A DNA stretch of 64,000 nucleotides from Sandaracinaceae bacterium (GCA_020633055.1 JACKEJ010000012.1:186001-250000); one strand, 5' to 3'. Shown: positions 35,734 to 46,273, numbered from the stretch's first letter. Program-made: numbers and translations. Notes: generated from the letters alone by a model not told the origin.

Positions 35734-36693
35734 TTAGGGAGCGAGCAGCCAAGTGCCGAGGCGGGCCGCGACCAGCGCCGTGATCAGCGCGGCGAACCCG
35801 ACTCCCTTGCGACGGTCGGCTGCCGGGATGCGCAGCGAGGCGGGGGCCAGCGCGACCACCACGCCCAGGCTCAGCATCGGGAGGGCCGGGAGCGCTTGCT
35901 CGAACGCCAGCAACGCCACAAACGTCAGCGCGAAGCCGGCCATCAGCCCCCAAACGACCCGTCGGCGCGGGAGGCTGGTGGCGCGCGCGGCCGCCCCGTA
36001 CACGGCCGCGATGGCCACGTCGCCGACGCCAATCAGTGGCTCGATGCGCGCGGTGCCGTAGATGGGCCAGCTGAGGGTGACCAGGGGCAGGGCGGTCTCT
36101 GGGTTGGCGATGATCTGCGCGGTGGGCCCCTCCGGCACGAACACGCTCAGGATGTCCACCGCGGACGCCACCCAGGCCAAGAGCACCAGGTGCCCTGCGT
36201 GCTCGACGCGCCCCCCCACGGCGCTGCCCAGCACTGCGCCGAAGGCCAGGAGCGCGGCGTTGATCAGCCCCGCGCCGACCGCCAGGGGCAGCGAAGAGCG
36301 CGCCAGCGCGACCGCGACCAACACGCCGAGCGGCAGCAGCAGCACGGCCAGCTCACGTGGCGTCGCGGTAGGGCTGAGCACCGCCACGCCGCTGATGGCG
36401 ACCGCCACGGCACCGAAAGCCAGCACGGCGCCGACGAGCGGACTGGTGGGCACGTGTGCACCGACGAGTACGCTGAGACCATAGGCCAGGCTGGCGACGG
36501 CCAGCACGGTCAGGAGGGCGGACCACGAAGCGGGCCAACGCGTGCGCGCCGCAGACGGTCCCGCAGGTGCCGCGCCCAGTGTGCTCGTGGCCTGCGGAGG
36601 CGGTGGGGTCGCCACCCGCGTTGGCGCGGTCACGGGGGGCACGTCGACGGGTCCGGTCGCGGGGTCCGCAGGGGGCGTGGGCGGGAGGCTCAC
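35734..36693 (-). CDS. Presenilin-like GxGD intramembrane aspartyl protease
   Basis: 319 aa from GTG 36693, 7 bases after the upstream stop; the longer frame upstream is shadow. A Pro-rich cytosolic N-terminus (~50 residues) is followed by about nine membrane segments. Three presenilin/SPP hallmarks appear in order: VDILSVFVPEGP (D180, like YD...CPKGP of presenilin), IGVGDVA (GxGD, D225), and EQALPALPM (PALP, 269-272). The spacing is compact, as in archaeal PSH. Tyr of the usual YD is Val here. Family role: cleavage of single-pass membrane proteins within the bilayer. It is co-transcribed with clpP and a histidine phosphatase. Substrate unknown; assignment is from motifs and their context. 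Confidence 0.82.
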   Translation of the reverse strand: MSLPPTPPADPATGPVDVPPVTAPTRVATPPPPQATSTLGAAPAGPSAARTRWPASWSALLTVLAVASLAYGLSVLVGAHVPTSPLVGAVLAFGAVAVAISGVAVLSPTATPRELAVLLLPLGVLVAVALARSSLPLAVGAGLINAALLAFGAVLGSAVGGRVEHAGHLVLLAWVASAVDILSVFVPEGPTAQIIANPETALPLVTLSWPIYGTARIEPLIGVGDVAIAAVYGAAARATSLPRRRVVWGLMAGFALTFVALLAFEQALPALPMLSLGVVVALAPASLRIPAADRRKGVGFAALITALVAARLGTWLLAP

Positions 36694-36700
36694 CGCCCGC

Positions 36701-37816
36701 TCAGGCCTCGCCGCGCACGCTCGCGTAGTCCGCGAAGGTGTGCCCCTTGCGCGTGATGACCACGTTGGTGACGCTGCCGACCGTGGGCGCTGCGACGGAC
36801 GCAGGCCCTTCCGGGGCGTGGCGCATGCGCGCGGTGACGACTCGCGCGATGTCCGCTGGGGGCAGGACGACCACGTGCCGGCCTTCGCGCGAGGCGGGGT
36901 GCGCCGCGGCGGGTCCCTCGCTCGGCCCCTCACCGTCCGTCTCCGGGGCGGCCACGACGGGCGCCTCGAACACGCGCGAGAGGGCGGCGTCGTCGAGCGC
37001 CTCGAAGGGCACGCGCAGCGCATCTGCCAGCCCCCGTGCCGCGTCGCTGCGGCCGCTGACCCGGGCCACCGGCAGCACGTTCCCGTCGGTGCCCGCCCAC
37101 GGCATGGGGAGGGTGGGCCCATCGGCCAAGAGGGTGACCAGCCGCTGCCCGGCCTCGTACATCTCGCTGGCCCAGGCCGGCACCCCGAACGCGTGCGACG
37201 CGTCGTTGAACGCCAGCAGGCGCGCGTGCGCGAGGGCTTGTCCCGTCGGGTCCAGCTGCACCGCCAGCCGGCTGATGGCCGTGTTGGAGATGCGCCCGAT
37301 GGGCCGCGGGCGGTGCTCGCGCAGCCCGAGCACGCCCGACACCAAGCTGGCGATGACACCGCCGTGCGCGACGACGCACACGCGCGCGCCAGGCTCCACC
37401 TCGCGCAGCAGGGTCAACATGGCGCGCTCCACCCGCGCGCTCAGGTCCGACCACGACTCCGCCCCGCCGATCTTCACGTCGTCGCCGCGCATGGCACCGT
37501 TGACCTCGTCGGGGTAGCGCTGCGCCACCTCGGCGCGCGTCAGGCCCTCCCAGCGCCCCACGTCGATCTCGCGCCACTCCTCGCGCGTCTCCACGGGGTG
37601 ACCCGTGGCCAGCGCGGTGCGGTGCGCGCGCTGCAGGTCCGAGCTGACGACCCGGTCGAACGTCTCACGGGCCAGGCGGGCGCCCACCCGCAGCGCTTGC
37701 TGCTCACCCAGCGGGCTGAGGGGCGCGTCGCCCTGGCCCTGCCACTGGCCCGTGACGTTGAACGTGGACTCGCCGTGGCGGACGAGGGTCAGCTCGATGG
37801 GCGCGCGCTCGCTCAC
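36701..37816 (-). CDS. Histidine phosphatase family protein with C-terminal extension
   Basis: 371 aa, GTG start overlapping the clpP stop as GTGA. The N-terminal ~200 residues are a phosphoglycerate mutase-like phosphatase: LVRHGESTFN (catalytic His), SSDLQRAHRTA, EIDVGRWEG, VCVVAHGGVIASL (second His). The last ~170 residues are a separate, uncharacterised part with alternating hydrophobic stretches (HVVVLPPADIARVV). Such enzymes act on small phosphoesters or phosphoproteins; the substrate cannot be read from sequence. Middle gene of clpP-phosphatase-presenilin. Confidence 0.85.
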   Translation of the reverse strand: MSERAPIELTLVRHGESTFNVTGQWQGQGDAPLSPLGEQQALRVGARLARETFDRVVSSDLQRAHRTALATGHPVETREEWREIDVGRWEGLTRAEVAQRYPDEVNGAMRGDDVKIGGAESWSDLSARVERAMLTLLREVEPGARVCVVAHGGVIASLVSGVLGLREHRPRPIGRISNTAISRLAVQLDPTGQALAHARLLAFNDASHAFGVPAWASEMYEAGQRLVTLLADGPTLPMPWAGTDGNVLPVARVSGRSDAARGLADALRVPFEALDDAALSRVFEAPVVAAPETDGEGPSEGPAAAHPASREGRHVVVLPPADIARVVTARMRHAPEGPASVAAPTVGSVTNVVITRKGHTFADYASVRGEA

Positions 37817-38463
37817 TTGCTCTTCTTCTTTTTCTCCGGGCCGGGCTTACGGATGTTGATGACCTCGTCGAGGATGCCGTAGGCCTGCGCCTCGTCGGCG
37901 CTCAGGAAGTTGTCGCGCTCCGTGTCGCGCGTGACCTCGTCGAAGGTCTTCCCCGTGTGCGCCGACATGATCTCGTTCAGGCGCCGCTTCAGCGAGAGGA
38001 TCTCCTTGGCATGGATCTCGATGTCGGTGGCCTGACCCTGGTAGCCGCCGAGGGGCTGGTGGATCATCACCCGGCTGTGCGGCAGACCGCGGCGCATGCC
38101 CTTGCTGCCCGCCGCGAGCAGCAGCGCTGCCATGGACGCCGCCTGGCCAATGCACACCGTCGACACCGGACAGCGCACGTACTGCATGGTGTCGTAGATG
38201 GCGAGCCCTGCCGTGACCACACCGCCGGGGCTGTTGATGTAGATGGTGATGTCCTTGTCCGGGTCGTCGCTCTCCAGGAACAGCAGCTGGGCGATGACCA
38301 GGTTCGCCACGTGATCGTCGATGGGCGTGCCCAGAAAGATGATGCGGTCCTTGAGCAGCCGGCTCCAGATGTCCCACACGCGCTCGCCGCGGTGCGTCGT
38401 CTCGACGATGGAGGGGATCCCGATGGCCTGGGGGCGGAGCGAGGGGTCGAAGGTGGCGGTCAT
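37813..38463 (-). CDS. clpP: ATP-dependent Clp protease proteolytic subunit ClpP
   Basis: 216 aa. Catalytic triad at family spacing: Ser110 in IGQAASMAA, His135 in VMIHQPLGG, Asp184 in TERDNFLSADEA. A Lys-rich tail (EKKKKSK) follows. ClpP forms the double-heptamer chamber for ClpX/ClpA. With ssrA and sspB nearby, the tagging-and-degradation pathway is largely here, except clpX, which is not in the window. A Lys-rich C-terminal tail is not typical but not disabling. Confidence 0.96.
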   Translation of the reverse strand: MTATFDPSLRPQAIGIPSIVETTHRGERVWDIWSRLLKDRIIFLGTPIDDHVANLVIAQLLFLESDDPDKDITIYINSPGGVVTAGLAIYDTMQYVRCPVSTVCIGQAASMAALLLAAGSKGMRRGLPHSRVMIHQPLGGYQGQATDIEIHAKEILSLKRRLNEIMSAHTGKTFDEVTRDTERDNFLSADEAQAYGILDEVINIRKPGPEKKKKSK

Positions 38464-38597
38464 GACGTGCTTGTAACGCTCCCCGAGCCCCTCAACAACC
38501 CCCCGCGACGAGGCTTTGGGGGCGTCGCGCGCGACCCGAGCACGAGCGCTCGTCCCCGGCGCGCGCCTCCGGTGTCACGGCCACGACGAGCTGGGCG

Positions 38598-39644
38598 TCA
38601 GGCCTCGGGGCCGAAGCTCAAGATGACGTAGCCGCCCGAGCGCTCGTCCTTCTGGATCACCAGCAGCCCGCGCGCGCCCGCGTCTTCGATGAGCTGGTTG
38701 AACGTGCGGTAGCCGTAGTACGCCTCCGAGAAGTTGGGGCGCTTGCGCTTGAGCACCTGCTTGACCATCGAAGCGAACAGGTTGCCGTCGCGGTCGGCGA
38801 AGAGCGACTCCACGGTCTCGAGCACGATCTCGAGCGCCTCCTCGGGCGTGCCGAGGGCCTCCGTGGCGGTGGGCTTGTTGCGCGGGCTGTCCTTGGCGTC
38901 CTTGGCGTCCTTGGCTTCCTTGCCGTCTTTGCCGTCTTTGGACGCGCCTGCGTCCTTCGACCCGGCTCCGCCCCCGTCCCGCGTGTCTTTCGCGTCCTTG
39001 GTCGCGTCGCGGGCGGACGCGTCCTTCTTGGCTCCGGCGGTCGCGCTCGCTGCCGGGCTGCCCGTCGTAGACCCTGCCGCACCGCCAGTCGTGCCCCCCG
39101 ATGCGCTCGTCTGCGAGCCGCCCTTCTTGCGTCGGCTGGCCGCGCTGCGGCTGCTGCGCCCCTGCTGCGCGCGCACCAGGTCGTCGTAGTAGATGAACTC
39201 GTCGCAGTTATCGACCAGCAGGTCGCTCGTGCTGTTTTTGACGCCCACGCCGATCACCATCTTGTCGTTCTCGCGCAGCTTGCTCACCAACGGCGAGAAG
39301 TCGCTGTCGCCCGAGATGAGCACGAAGCCGTCCACGTGAGCCTTCGTGTACGACAGGTCCAGCGCGTCCACGACCATGCGGATGTCCGCCGAGTTCTTGC
39401 CGCTGATGCGCGCGTGCGGGATCTCGATCAGCTCGAAGGCCGCCTCGTGCATGGGGCGCTTGGCAGACTTGTAGCGGTCCCAGTCGGCGTAGGCCTTCTT
39501 CACCACTACCTTGCCCTTGTCGAGCACGCGGGCCAGCACCAGCTGGATGTCGAACGCGTCGTAGCGCGCGTCGCGCACGCCCAGCGCCACGTTCTCGTAG
39601 TCGCAGAAAACCGCCAAGTTGTAGACCGAGGGCGCGTCGCTCAT
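38598..39644 (-). CDS. NYN-domain protein with C-terminal LOTUS/OST-HTH-like domain
   Basis: 348 aa from ATG 39644. N-terminal NYN/DUF88 domain: acidic residues in AVFCDYENVALG, SADIRMVVDALDL and LISGDSDFSPLVSKL, the PIN-like metal site. A ~90-residue Lys/Asp/Ala linker contains near-repeated DAKD and DGKE units. A C-terminal domain (VKQVLKRKRPNFSEAYYGY, GYVILSF) resembles OST-HTH/LOTUS. Such proteins are putative RNA-binding or RNA-cleaving enzymes. A much longer open frame upstream overlaps argE and guaA antisense and is a shadow. Divergent from the next gene by 36 bases. Confidence 0.85.
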   Translation of the reverse strand: MSDAPSVYNLAVFCDYENVALGVRDARYDAFDIQLVLARVLDKGKVVVKKAYADWDRYKSAKRPMHEAAFELIEIPHARISGKNSADIRMVVDALDLSYTKAHVDGFVLISGDSDFSPLVSKLRENDKMVIGVGVKNSTSDLLVDNCDEFIYYDDLVRAQQGRSSRSAASRRKKGGSQTSASGGTTGGAAGSTTGSPAASATAGAKKDASARDATKDAKDTRDGGGAGSKDAGASKDGKDGKEAKDAKDAKDSPRNKPTATEALGTPEEALEIVLETVESLFADRDGNLFASMVKQVLKRKRPNFSEAYYGYRTFNQLIEDAGARGLLVIQKDERSGGYVILSFGPEA

Positions 39645-39680
39645 GGCGCGCACTCTACACCAGTGCCAACACGAAGTACG

Positions 39681-40856
39681 ATGTCCCGCATGCGTTCCCT
39701 GCCGTCCCACGTGGACATCCTGCGCAGCCTGGTGGAGACCCCCTCGGTCAGCTCGCCCGATCCCGACTTCGACCAGACCAACGTCGGGGTCATCGACCAC
39801 CTGGCCGAGCTGTGCGAGCAGCTGGGCTTTCGCGTGGAGGTGGTGCCGCTCACGCACGCGCCGCACAAGGCCAACCTGATCGCGACACTGGGGCCCGAGG
39901 ACCAGCCCGGGGGACTGGTGTTCTCGGGGCACTCGGACACCGTGCCCTTCGACCGCGGCAGCTGGCAGACGGACCCGTTCACGCTGACCAAGCGCGCCGA
40001 TGGGTCCCTGTTCGGGCTCGGGGTGGCGGACATGAAGGGCTTCTTCCCGTGCATGCTGCACGCGGTCCGCGAGGTGGGGGCAGGGCGCCTGAAGAAGCCC
40101 GTGGTGCTGGTCGCCACGGCGGACGAGGAGAGCACCATGTGGGGCGCGCAGCAGCTGGTGCGCGAGGGGCGCCGGCTGGGGCGACACGCCATCATCGGCG
40201 AGCCCACGGGCATGCGCCCGGTACGCAAGCACAAGGGCGTCATGATGGAGCGCATCCTGATCGAGGGAGACTCGGGGCACTCCAGCGATCCTTCGTTGGG
40301 GCGCAACGCCATCGAGGGGCTCGGGCAGGTCATCGCCGCCATCGGTCGCCTGCGCGAGGAGCTCGCGGGGCGCTTCCACGACGAGGCCTTCAGCGTGCCC
40401 GGACCCACGCTCAACCTGGGCAAGGTGTTCGGCGGCGACAGCCCCAACCGCATCTGCGCGCGCTGCGAGCTGCACCTCGACGTACGGCCTCTGCCTGGCA
40501 TGGTCCCCGAGGAGATCCGCGCGGAGCTCAACCGGGCCGTGCAGGAGGCCGTGCGCGACCTGGGACTCAGCGCCGAGTGCGCCGCGCTGGTCGACGGTGT
40601 GCCCCCCTTCGAGACCTCGGCCGACTCGGAGTTCGTGCGCGCCTGTGAGGCCACCACGGGGCACGCGGCCATGGCCGTCATGTTCGGCACCGAGGCGCCC
40701 TACCTCAACGAGCTCGGCATGGAGACCGTGGTGATGGGGCCCGGCGACATCTCCGTGGCGCACCAGCCCGACGAGACGCTGCGCGTGTCCGACCTCGAGC
40801 ACGCCACGGGCCTCTACGCCCAGCTGCTGCACCGCTTCTGCGGGGACGACGCCTGA
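39681..40856 (+). CDS. argE: M20-family deacetylase, acetylornithine deacetylase-like
   Basis: 391 aa from ATG 39681; upstream frame is antisense shadow. M20 metallopeptidase motifs: FSGHSDTVPFD, VADMKGFF (zinc Asp), DEEST (catalytic Glu pair), IGEPTGM, and a C-terminal His in ISVAHQPDE. A lid domain in the middle (GDSGHSS). ArgE removes the acetyl group from N-acetylornithine in arginine synthesis; DapE-like or other substrates remain possible because the family is hard to separate by eye. No other arg genes nearby. Confidence 0.83.
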   Translation: MSRMRSLPSHVDILRSLVETPSVSSPDPDFDQTNVGVIDHLAELCEQLGFRVEVVPLTHAPHKANLIATLGPEDQPGGLVFSGHSDTVPFDRGSWQTDPFTLTKRADGSLFGLGVADMKGFFPCMLHAVREVGAGRLKKPVVLVATADEESTMWGAQQLVREGRRLGRHAIIGEPTGMRPVRKHKGVMMERILIEGDSGHSSDPSLGRNAIEGLGQVIAAIGRLREELAGRFHDEAFSVPGPTLNLGKVFGGDSPNRICARCELHLDVRPLPGMVPEEIRAELNRAVQEAVRDLGLSAECAALVDGVPPFETSADSEFVRACEATTGHAAMAVMFGTEAPYLNELGMETVVMGPGDISVAHQPDETLRVSDLEHATGLYAQLLHRFCGDDA

Positions 40857-40884
40857 CCGCCCACGGCGGGGGACGGGCCCGTCC

Positions 40885-40911
40885 GGGAGCGGTCGACCCT
40901 GACCCGCTCCC
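40885..40911 (+). terminator. Hairpin between argE-like gene and guaA
   Basis: GGGAGCGG and CCGCTCCC form an 8-bp stem around an 11-base loop, with no T-tract following. A second palindrome, GGACGGGCCCGTCC, lies just upstream. It could terminate the upstream transcript or act in the guaA leader; no purine riboswitch core was seen. Confidence 0.35.
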
Positions 40912-40928
40912 ATGATAAACGCGGCCTC

Positions 40929-42460
<1,532 letters not shown>

Positions 42461-42470
<10 letters not shown>

Positions 42471-42793
42471 GCGTGCGCCAAGCGGGCAGGGTGGTGCGTG
42501 GGGCGCTCTACGGCACGCTGCTGAGCGTGGTGCTCGTCGCGTGTGGTGCGCAGCAGCACCCCACCGAGCCGACGCGGCTGTCGGTCGTGACCGAGCCGGA
42601 GAACGCGCGGGTGCGTATCGACGACCGCGACGTCGGGAGCGCGCGCGTGCTCCAGGCGAGGCCGCCGCGGCTGACCCGCGGCCGACATCAGGTCAGCGTC
42701 GAGGCCGACGGTTACTTCCCGCACGACGTGGAGCTGGACCTGCCGCCCGGCACCACCACGCTGCGCGTGCAGCTGCGGCCCATCCCCCGCTGA
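42461..42793 (+). CDS. Small lipoprotein with PEGA domain
   Basis: 110 aa if started at ATG 42461 (overlapping guaA by 10 bases); a GTG at 42467 is an alternative. Lipobox VLVAC about residue 28. A PEGA-type domain follows (LSVVTEPENARVRIDDRDVG, RGRHQVSVEADGYFP). PEGA domains are small beta folds in surface or periplasmic proteins and occur often in myxobacteria. Function unknown. Confidence 0.75.
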
Positions 42794-42891
42794 GGCCCGA
42801 CCCGCGAGCGCGCGCCCGCAGACCGCCACCGCGATGACGGGCGCAGGTCGCGGGGTCACGGACACGACGCCGCCAGCCGCTCGCGCGTGGG

Positions 42892-43614
42892 CTAACCGAC
42901 CGCAGCGGCGATGAGCGCCTGCGTCTTCTGTGCGATGTCCGCGTCGGCCAGCGGGGGGCCATGGGCCGGCACGACGATGCTGGGCGGGTGCTTCTCCATC
43001 TCGCTGGCGAGCCCGCGCAGGGCACCGACCTTGTCCTTGACCATGAACTTGAGCGCGAGGTTGAACACCTTGTACCCGGGGCCGCTGCCGCTGAGCTTGA
43101 ACGCCAGCCACGCCAGGGGGTTGCTGGGGAGCTTGGGGATGTTCGCCAAGATGTCGGACACGAACCAGATGTGGCCTCCCTCGACCTCCACCCACACCCA
43201 CGTCTCTCCGCACTTGGTGTTCTCCACCTCCCCGATGCCGATGCGCGGCCCCGCGACGAGCGGCACGAGGCTGATGGGCTCGAAGGCCCCGGCTTCTGGG
43301 TTCTTGGCGCGCACCCGCATCACCGTCTCGGGCGCGGCGAAGAAGCGCGCCTTGGGGAACTTGGCGCGCCACTCGGCCACGCCCAGGTGATGGAAGCCGT
43401 TCGGGGCGATGACGGCGCCCACCTCGCCGAACTCCGCGAGGTCGCTCAACGCGGCGTCGCTGATGCGCGTGGCCGGGCTGACCACGAGCAGCTTGTCGTT
43501 GGCCATGCGCGCGACGAAGGTGTTGGCGCGCCCGGCCTTCGAGAACATGTACTCGTACGACAGCACCCCCGCGTCGCGATCCAGAACTGTCCAGCCGTTG
43601 GTCGTGGTGTCCAT
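42892..43614 (-). CDS. DUF4336-like / metallo-beta-lactamase-fold-like protein
   Basis: 240 aa. It has the look of the DUF4336/MBL-like family: NGFHHLGVAEWRAKFPKARF, FAAPETVMRV, GGHIWFVSDILANIP, PSIVVPAHGPPL. Classical HxHxDH zinc ligands are reduced to HHLG, so catalysis is uncertain. Convergent with the PEGA lipoprotein gene and divergent from the CinA-like gene. No function claimed. Confidence 0.7.
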   Translation of the reverse strand: MDTTTNGWTVLDRDAGVLSYEYMFSKAGRANTFVARMANDKLLVVSPATRISDAALSDLAEFGEVGAVIAPNGFHHLGVAEWRAKFPKARFFAAPETVMRVRAKNPEAGAFEPISLVPLVAGPRIGIGEVENTKCGETWVWVEVEGGHIWFVSDILANIPKLPSNPLAWLAFKLSGSGPGYKVFNLALKFMVKDKVGALRGLASEMEKHPPSIVVPAHGPPLADADIAQKTQALIAAAVG

Positions 43615-43653
43615 GATGTTCCTTGCGATGGCGTGACGCGCTATCCTCGCGCG

Positions 43654-44394
43654 GTGCCGAAGACCGCCGCCGCCCTGATGGTCGGGAACGAGATACTAAC
43701 GGGCAAGATCGAAGATACCAACACCCGCTATCTGGCGCGGTTGCTGTTCGAGCTCGGCGTGTCCCTGCGCCAAGTCGTGGTCTGCCCCGACGAAGAGCCC
43801 ATCATCGTCCGCGAACTGAATGCGCTCCGTAGCTCCCACGACATGGTGTTCACCAGCGGCGGGGTGGGGCCAACCCACGACGACATCACCATCGACGCCG
43901 TGGCTGCGGCTTTCGGTCGTCCCGTCGTCGAGTCCCCCGAGATCGCAGGGATGATTCGCGCGCACTTCGGCGCTGCCGTCACGCCAGCCCACCTGCGCAT
44001 GGCGAACATGCCCGAGGGGGCCGAGCTGGTGCGCAGCGCGCGCAGCGGGTGGCCCACGGTGGTCTGCGAGAACGTCTACATCCTGCCGGGTGTGCCCGAG
44101 ATCTTCGAGCGCAAGCTGGACGCCCTGCGCGAGCGGCTGGACGAGGGGCAGCGCTTCTTCAACCACACCGTGTACACCCGCTGCGACGAGGGGGAGATCG
44201 CCGAGCTGCTCACGTCCCTGACCTTCGCGCACCCCGACGTGACCATCGGGAGCTACCTCGTGTGGAGCGACCCGGCCTACCGGGTGCGCGTCACCTTCGA
44301 CAGCGTGGACGCAGACAAGAGCGCTGCGGCCGCCGACGCGTTCGTCGAAGCCATCCCGCCCGAGAAGCTCGTGCGCCGCACGAGCCCTGCGTAG
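43654..44394 (+). CDS. CinA N-terminal / MoCF-domain protein
   Basis: 246 aa from GTG 43654. MoCF/CinA domain: AALMVGNEILTGKIEDTNT, FTSGGVGPTHDDITIDAVA, CENVYILPGVPEIFERKL. It lacks the C-terminal CinA nicotinamide-deamidase domain, so it is a single-domain form, as found in several bacteria. Possible roles are ADP-ribose pyrophosphatase-like or molybdopterin-binding. Sequence alone does not decide. Confidence 0.87.
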   Translation: MPKTAAALMVGNEILTGKIEDTNTRYLARLLFELGVSLRQVVVCPDEEPIIVRELNALRSSHDMVFTSGGVGPTHDDITIDAVAAAFGRPVVESPEIAGMIRAHFGAAVTPAHLRMANMPEGAELVRSARSGWPTVVCENVYILPGVPEIFERKLDALRERLDEGQRFFNHTVYTRCDEGEIAELLTSLTFAHPDVTIGSYLVWSDPAYRVRVTFDSVDADKSAAAADAFVEAIPPEKLVRRTSPA

Positions 44395-44488
44395 CCGCTG
44401 GTCCGAGCCCGCGTCGGCGTGCTGTGGTGTCTGGCGCTGGGACCGTGGCGGCGGCCGCTGCGCGAGCTCGAGCGTGCGCGGGCTGCGC

Positions 44489-44716
44489 TCACAAGGGCGC
44501 GTCGAAGTCGTCCTCGGGGGTGGGCGCCACCTCGCTGTCCACCGGCGTGGGAACGAACGCAGTGGCGTTCAGCACGAAGAACCCACACACCGCCGCCAGC
44601 ACCAAGGCGAGCGCGCCCAAGGGCTTCTTGCCACGCTTGAAGGCCACGACGGCTCCGGCCACGCACGCGAGGGCGCCGACTCCGCCGACAGCCTGAATGA
44701 TCATCCATGCTTCCAT
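44489..44716 (-). CDS. Small two-helix membrane protein
   Basis: 75 aa. Two membrane segments (IIQAVGGVGALACVAGAVVAF and LGALALVLAAVCGFFVL) joined by a KRGKK loop, with an acidic tail. It starts 33 bases after rlmB and is probably the last gene of the pyrF-rlmB group. No family recognised. The gene is small but its composition and membrane pattern support it. Confidence 0.6.
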   Translation of the reverse strand: MEAWMIIQAVGGVGALACVAGAVVAFKRGKKPLGALALVLAAVCGFFVLNATAFVPTPVDSEVAPTPEDDFDAPL

Positions 44717-44749
44717 GGCGCGCAGTCTATCGGCCGAGGGGGGCCGTGC

Positions 44750-45517
44750 CTACCCGCGAACTGCCGTGTCCGCAGCGTTCGTGCGCGCGGGGCTCATCTG
44801 ACGGCGTGCTTCGGACAGCGCGATGCCGGCCGCCACCGAGGCGTTCAGCGACTCGGCCTCCCCGCTGATGGGGATGCTGGCGATGACGTCGCAGCGCTCT
44901 CGCACCATCCGGCGCATCCCGTCTCCCTCGGAGCCGATCACCACCACGCGACCCTCGGGGGCTTCGGGTAGAGCGTAGATGTCCGTGTCCCCGTCGCCGT
45001 CCAGCCCGACGATCTGGAGGCCCTGATCGCGCAGCGTCATGAGCGTGCGCTGCAGGTTGGTCACGCGCGTGATGCGTGCGCGCTCCGTGGCGCCGGCCGA
45101 GACGCGGACCACCACGGGCGTGACCCCCACGGCGTTGTGCTTGGGGACGAGGAGGCCATGAGCCCCGAAGGCGACGGCGCTCCGCACGATGGCACCGAAG
45201 TTGTGCGGGTCGGTGAGGTTGTCGAGGGCGACGAGCAGCGGGCACGGCCCCGCTTGGGCGAGGAGCTCGGAGAGCTCGACGTAGGGGTACTCGCCGGTGA
45301 TGGCGACCACGCCCTGGTGGCGCACCCCCTTGCTCAGCTCGTCGAGCACCGCGCGCGAGCGCTCCTCGACGCGTACCTTCGCCTTCTCGGCCAGGGCGCG
45401 CAGCTCCCGCAATGAGTCCGAGTCGGCCTCGTGCACGTAGACCACGTGCACCTGTTGGCGCGCCCCGCCGCGCAACGCCTCGGCGACGAAGCGTGGGCCG
45501 GTCAGGATGCGCTTCAT
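44750..45517 (-). CDS. rlmB: 23S rRNA 2'-O-methyltransferase RlmB-like (SpoU/TrmH family)
   Basis: 255 aa from ATG 45517, overlapping pyrF by 4 bases. N-terminal substrate-binding part (MKRILTGPRFVAEALRGG). The SPOUT domain has motif 1 NLTDPHNFGAIVRSAVAFGA, motif 2 VVVIGSEGDGMRR and motif 3 PISGEAESLNASVAAGIAL. This forms a knotted SAM-binding fold. RlmB methylates G2251 of 23S rRNA in E. coli; other SpoU targets are possible. The open frame continues antisense upstream, but the true start is at 45517. Confidence 0.9.
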   Translation of the reverse strand: MKRILTGPRFVAEALRGGARQQVHVVYVHEADSDSLRELRALAEKAKVRVEERSRAVLDELSKGVRHQGVVAITGEYPYVELSELLAQAGPCPLLVALDNLTDPHNFGAIVRSAVAFGAHGLLVPKHNAVGVTPVVVRVSAGATERARITRVTNLQRTLMTLRDQGLQIVGLDGDGDTDIYALPEAPEGRVVVIGSEGDGMRRMVRERCDVIASIPISGEAESLNASVAAGIALSEARRQMSPARTNAADTAVRG

Positions 45518-46248
45518 CCTCGCGCCTCGAGCGCGCTCCCGATCTCCGCCACGACCGCGCGCGCTGCTTGGACGGGGTCTTTTGCTTCGCGGATGGGGCG
45601 GCCGACCACCAGGTAGTCCGCGCCAGCCGCGATGGCGCTGGTTGGCGTGGCCACGCGCTTCTGGTCGCCCACCTCGGCGCCGGCCGGACGCACGCCGGGG
45701 ACCATGAGGGTGGGGGCCGACCCGAGCGCGGCCCGCAGCGCGGGCACCTCCAGAGGGGAGCACACCAGCCCACCGACGCCGGCCGTCACGCTGAGCTCGC
45801 CCAGGCGCGCGACCGCCGCCGCCGCGGGCCCTAGGAGGCCTATGTGATCGAGCTCGGCGTCGTCCATGCTGGTCAGCACGGTGACGGCGAGCAGCGTGGT
45901 GTCGCCGGCCTCCTCGGCCACCGCGCGCAAAGCGGTCGGTCCCGCCGCCGCATGCACCGTGAGGAAGCGCACCCCCATGCGCGCCGCAGATGCTGTGGCT
46001 TTCGCCATGGTTGCAGGGATGTCGTGCAGCTTGAGGTCCAGGAAGCACTCGGCTCCCGCGTCGTGGACGGCACGCACGGCGTCGGGTCCGGCCGCAGTGA
46101 ACAGCTCGAGCCCCACCTTGAACACGCCGACCTCGGCGCGCAGCTGCTCGATGAGCCCACGCGCGGTGACTAGGTCGGCGACATCCAGCGGAAAAACCAA
46201 ACGCCCACGAGGGGAGGTCGTGGGCGCTCGTTCGAGGTCTCGGCTCAT
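45514..46248 (-). CDS. pyrF: Orotidine-5'-phosphate decarboxylase
   Basis: 244 aa, the usual length. LVFPLDVADLVTARGLIEQL, phosphate and substrate block FLDLKLHDIPATM (catalytic D-K-D set), LMVPGVRPAGAEVGDQKRVATP, and ADYLVVGRPIREAKDP for phosphate binding. Converts OMP to UMP. It sits between the coiled-coil membrane protein and rlmB, with short spacing on both sides. Confidence 0.95.
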   Translation of the reverse strand: MSRDLERAPTTSPRGRLVFPLDVADLVTARGLIEQLRAEVGVFKVGLELFTAAGPDAVRAVHDAGAECFLDLKLHDIPATMAKATASAARMGVRFLTVHAAAGPTALRAVAEEAGDTTLLAVTVLTSMDDAELDHIGLLGPAAAAVARLGELSVTAGVGGLVCSPLEVPALRAALGSAPTLMVPGVRPAGAEVGDQKRVATPTSAIAAGADYLVVGRPIREAKDPVQAARAVVAEIGSALEARG

Positions 46249-46273
46249 GCCAGGGGGCTTACCCCGAGGGGGA

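Noticed and set aside
40857..40928. Purine riboswitch before guaA
   Set aside because: Only simple palindromes are seen; no conserved riboswitch core.
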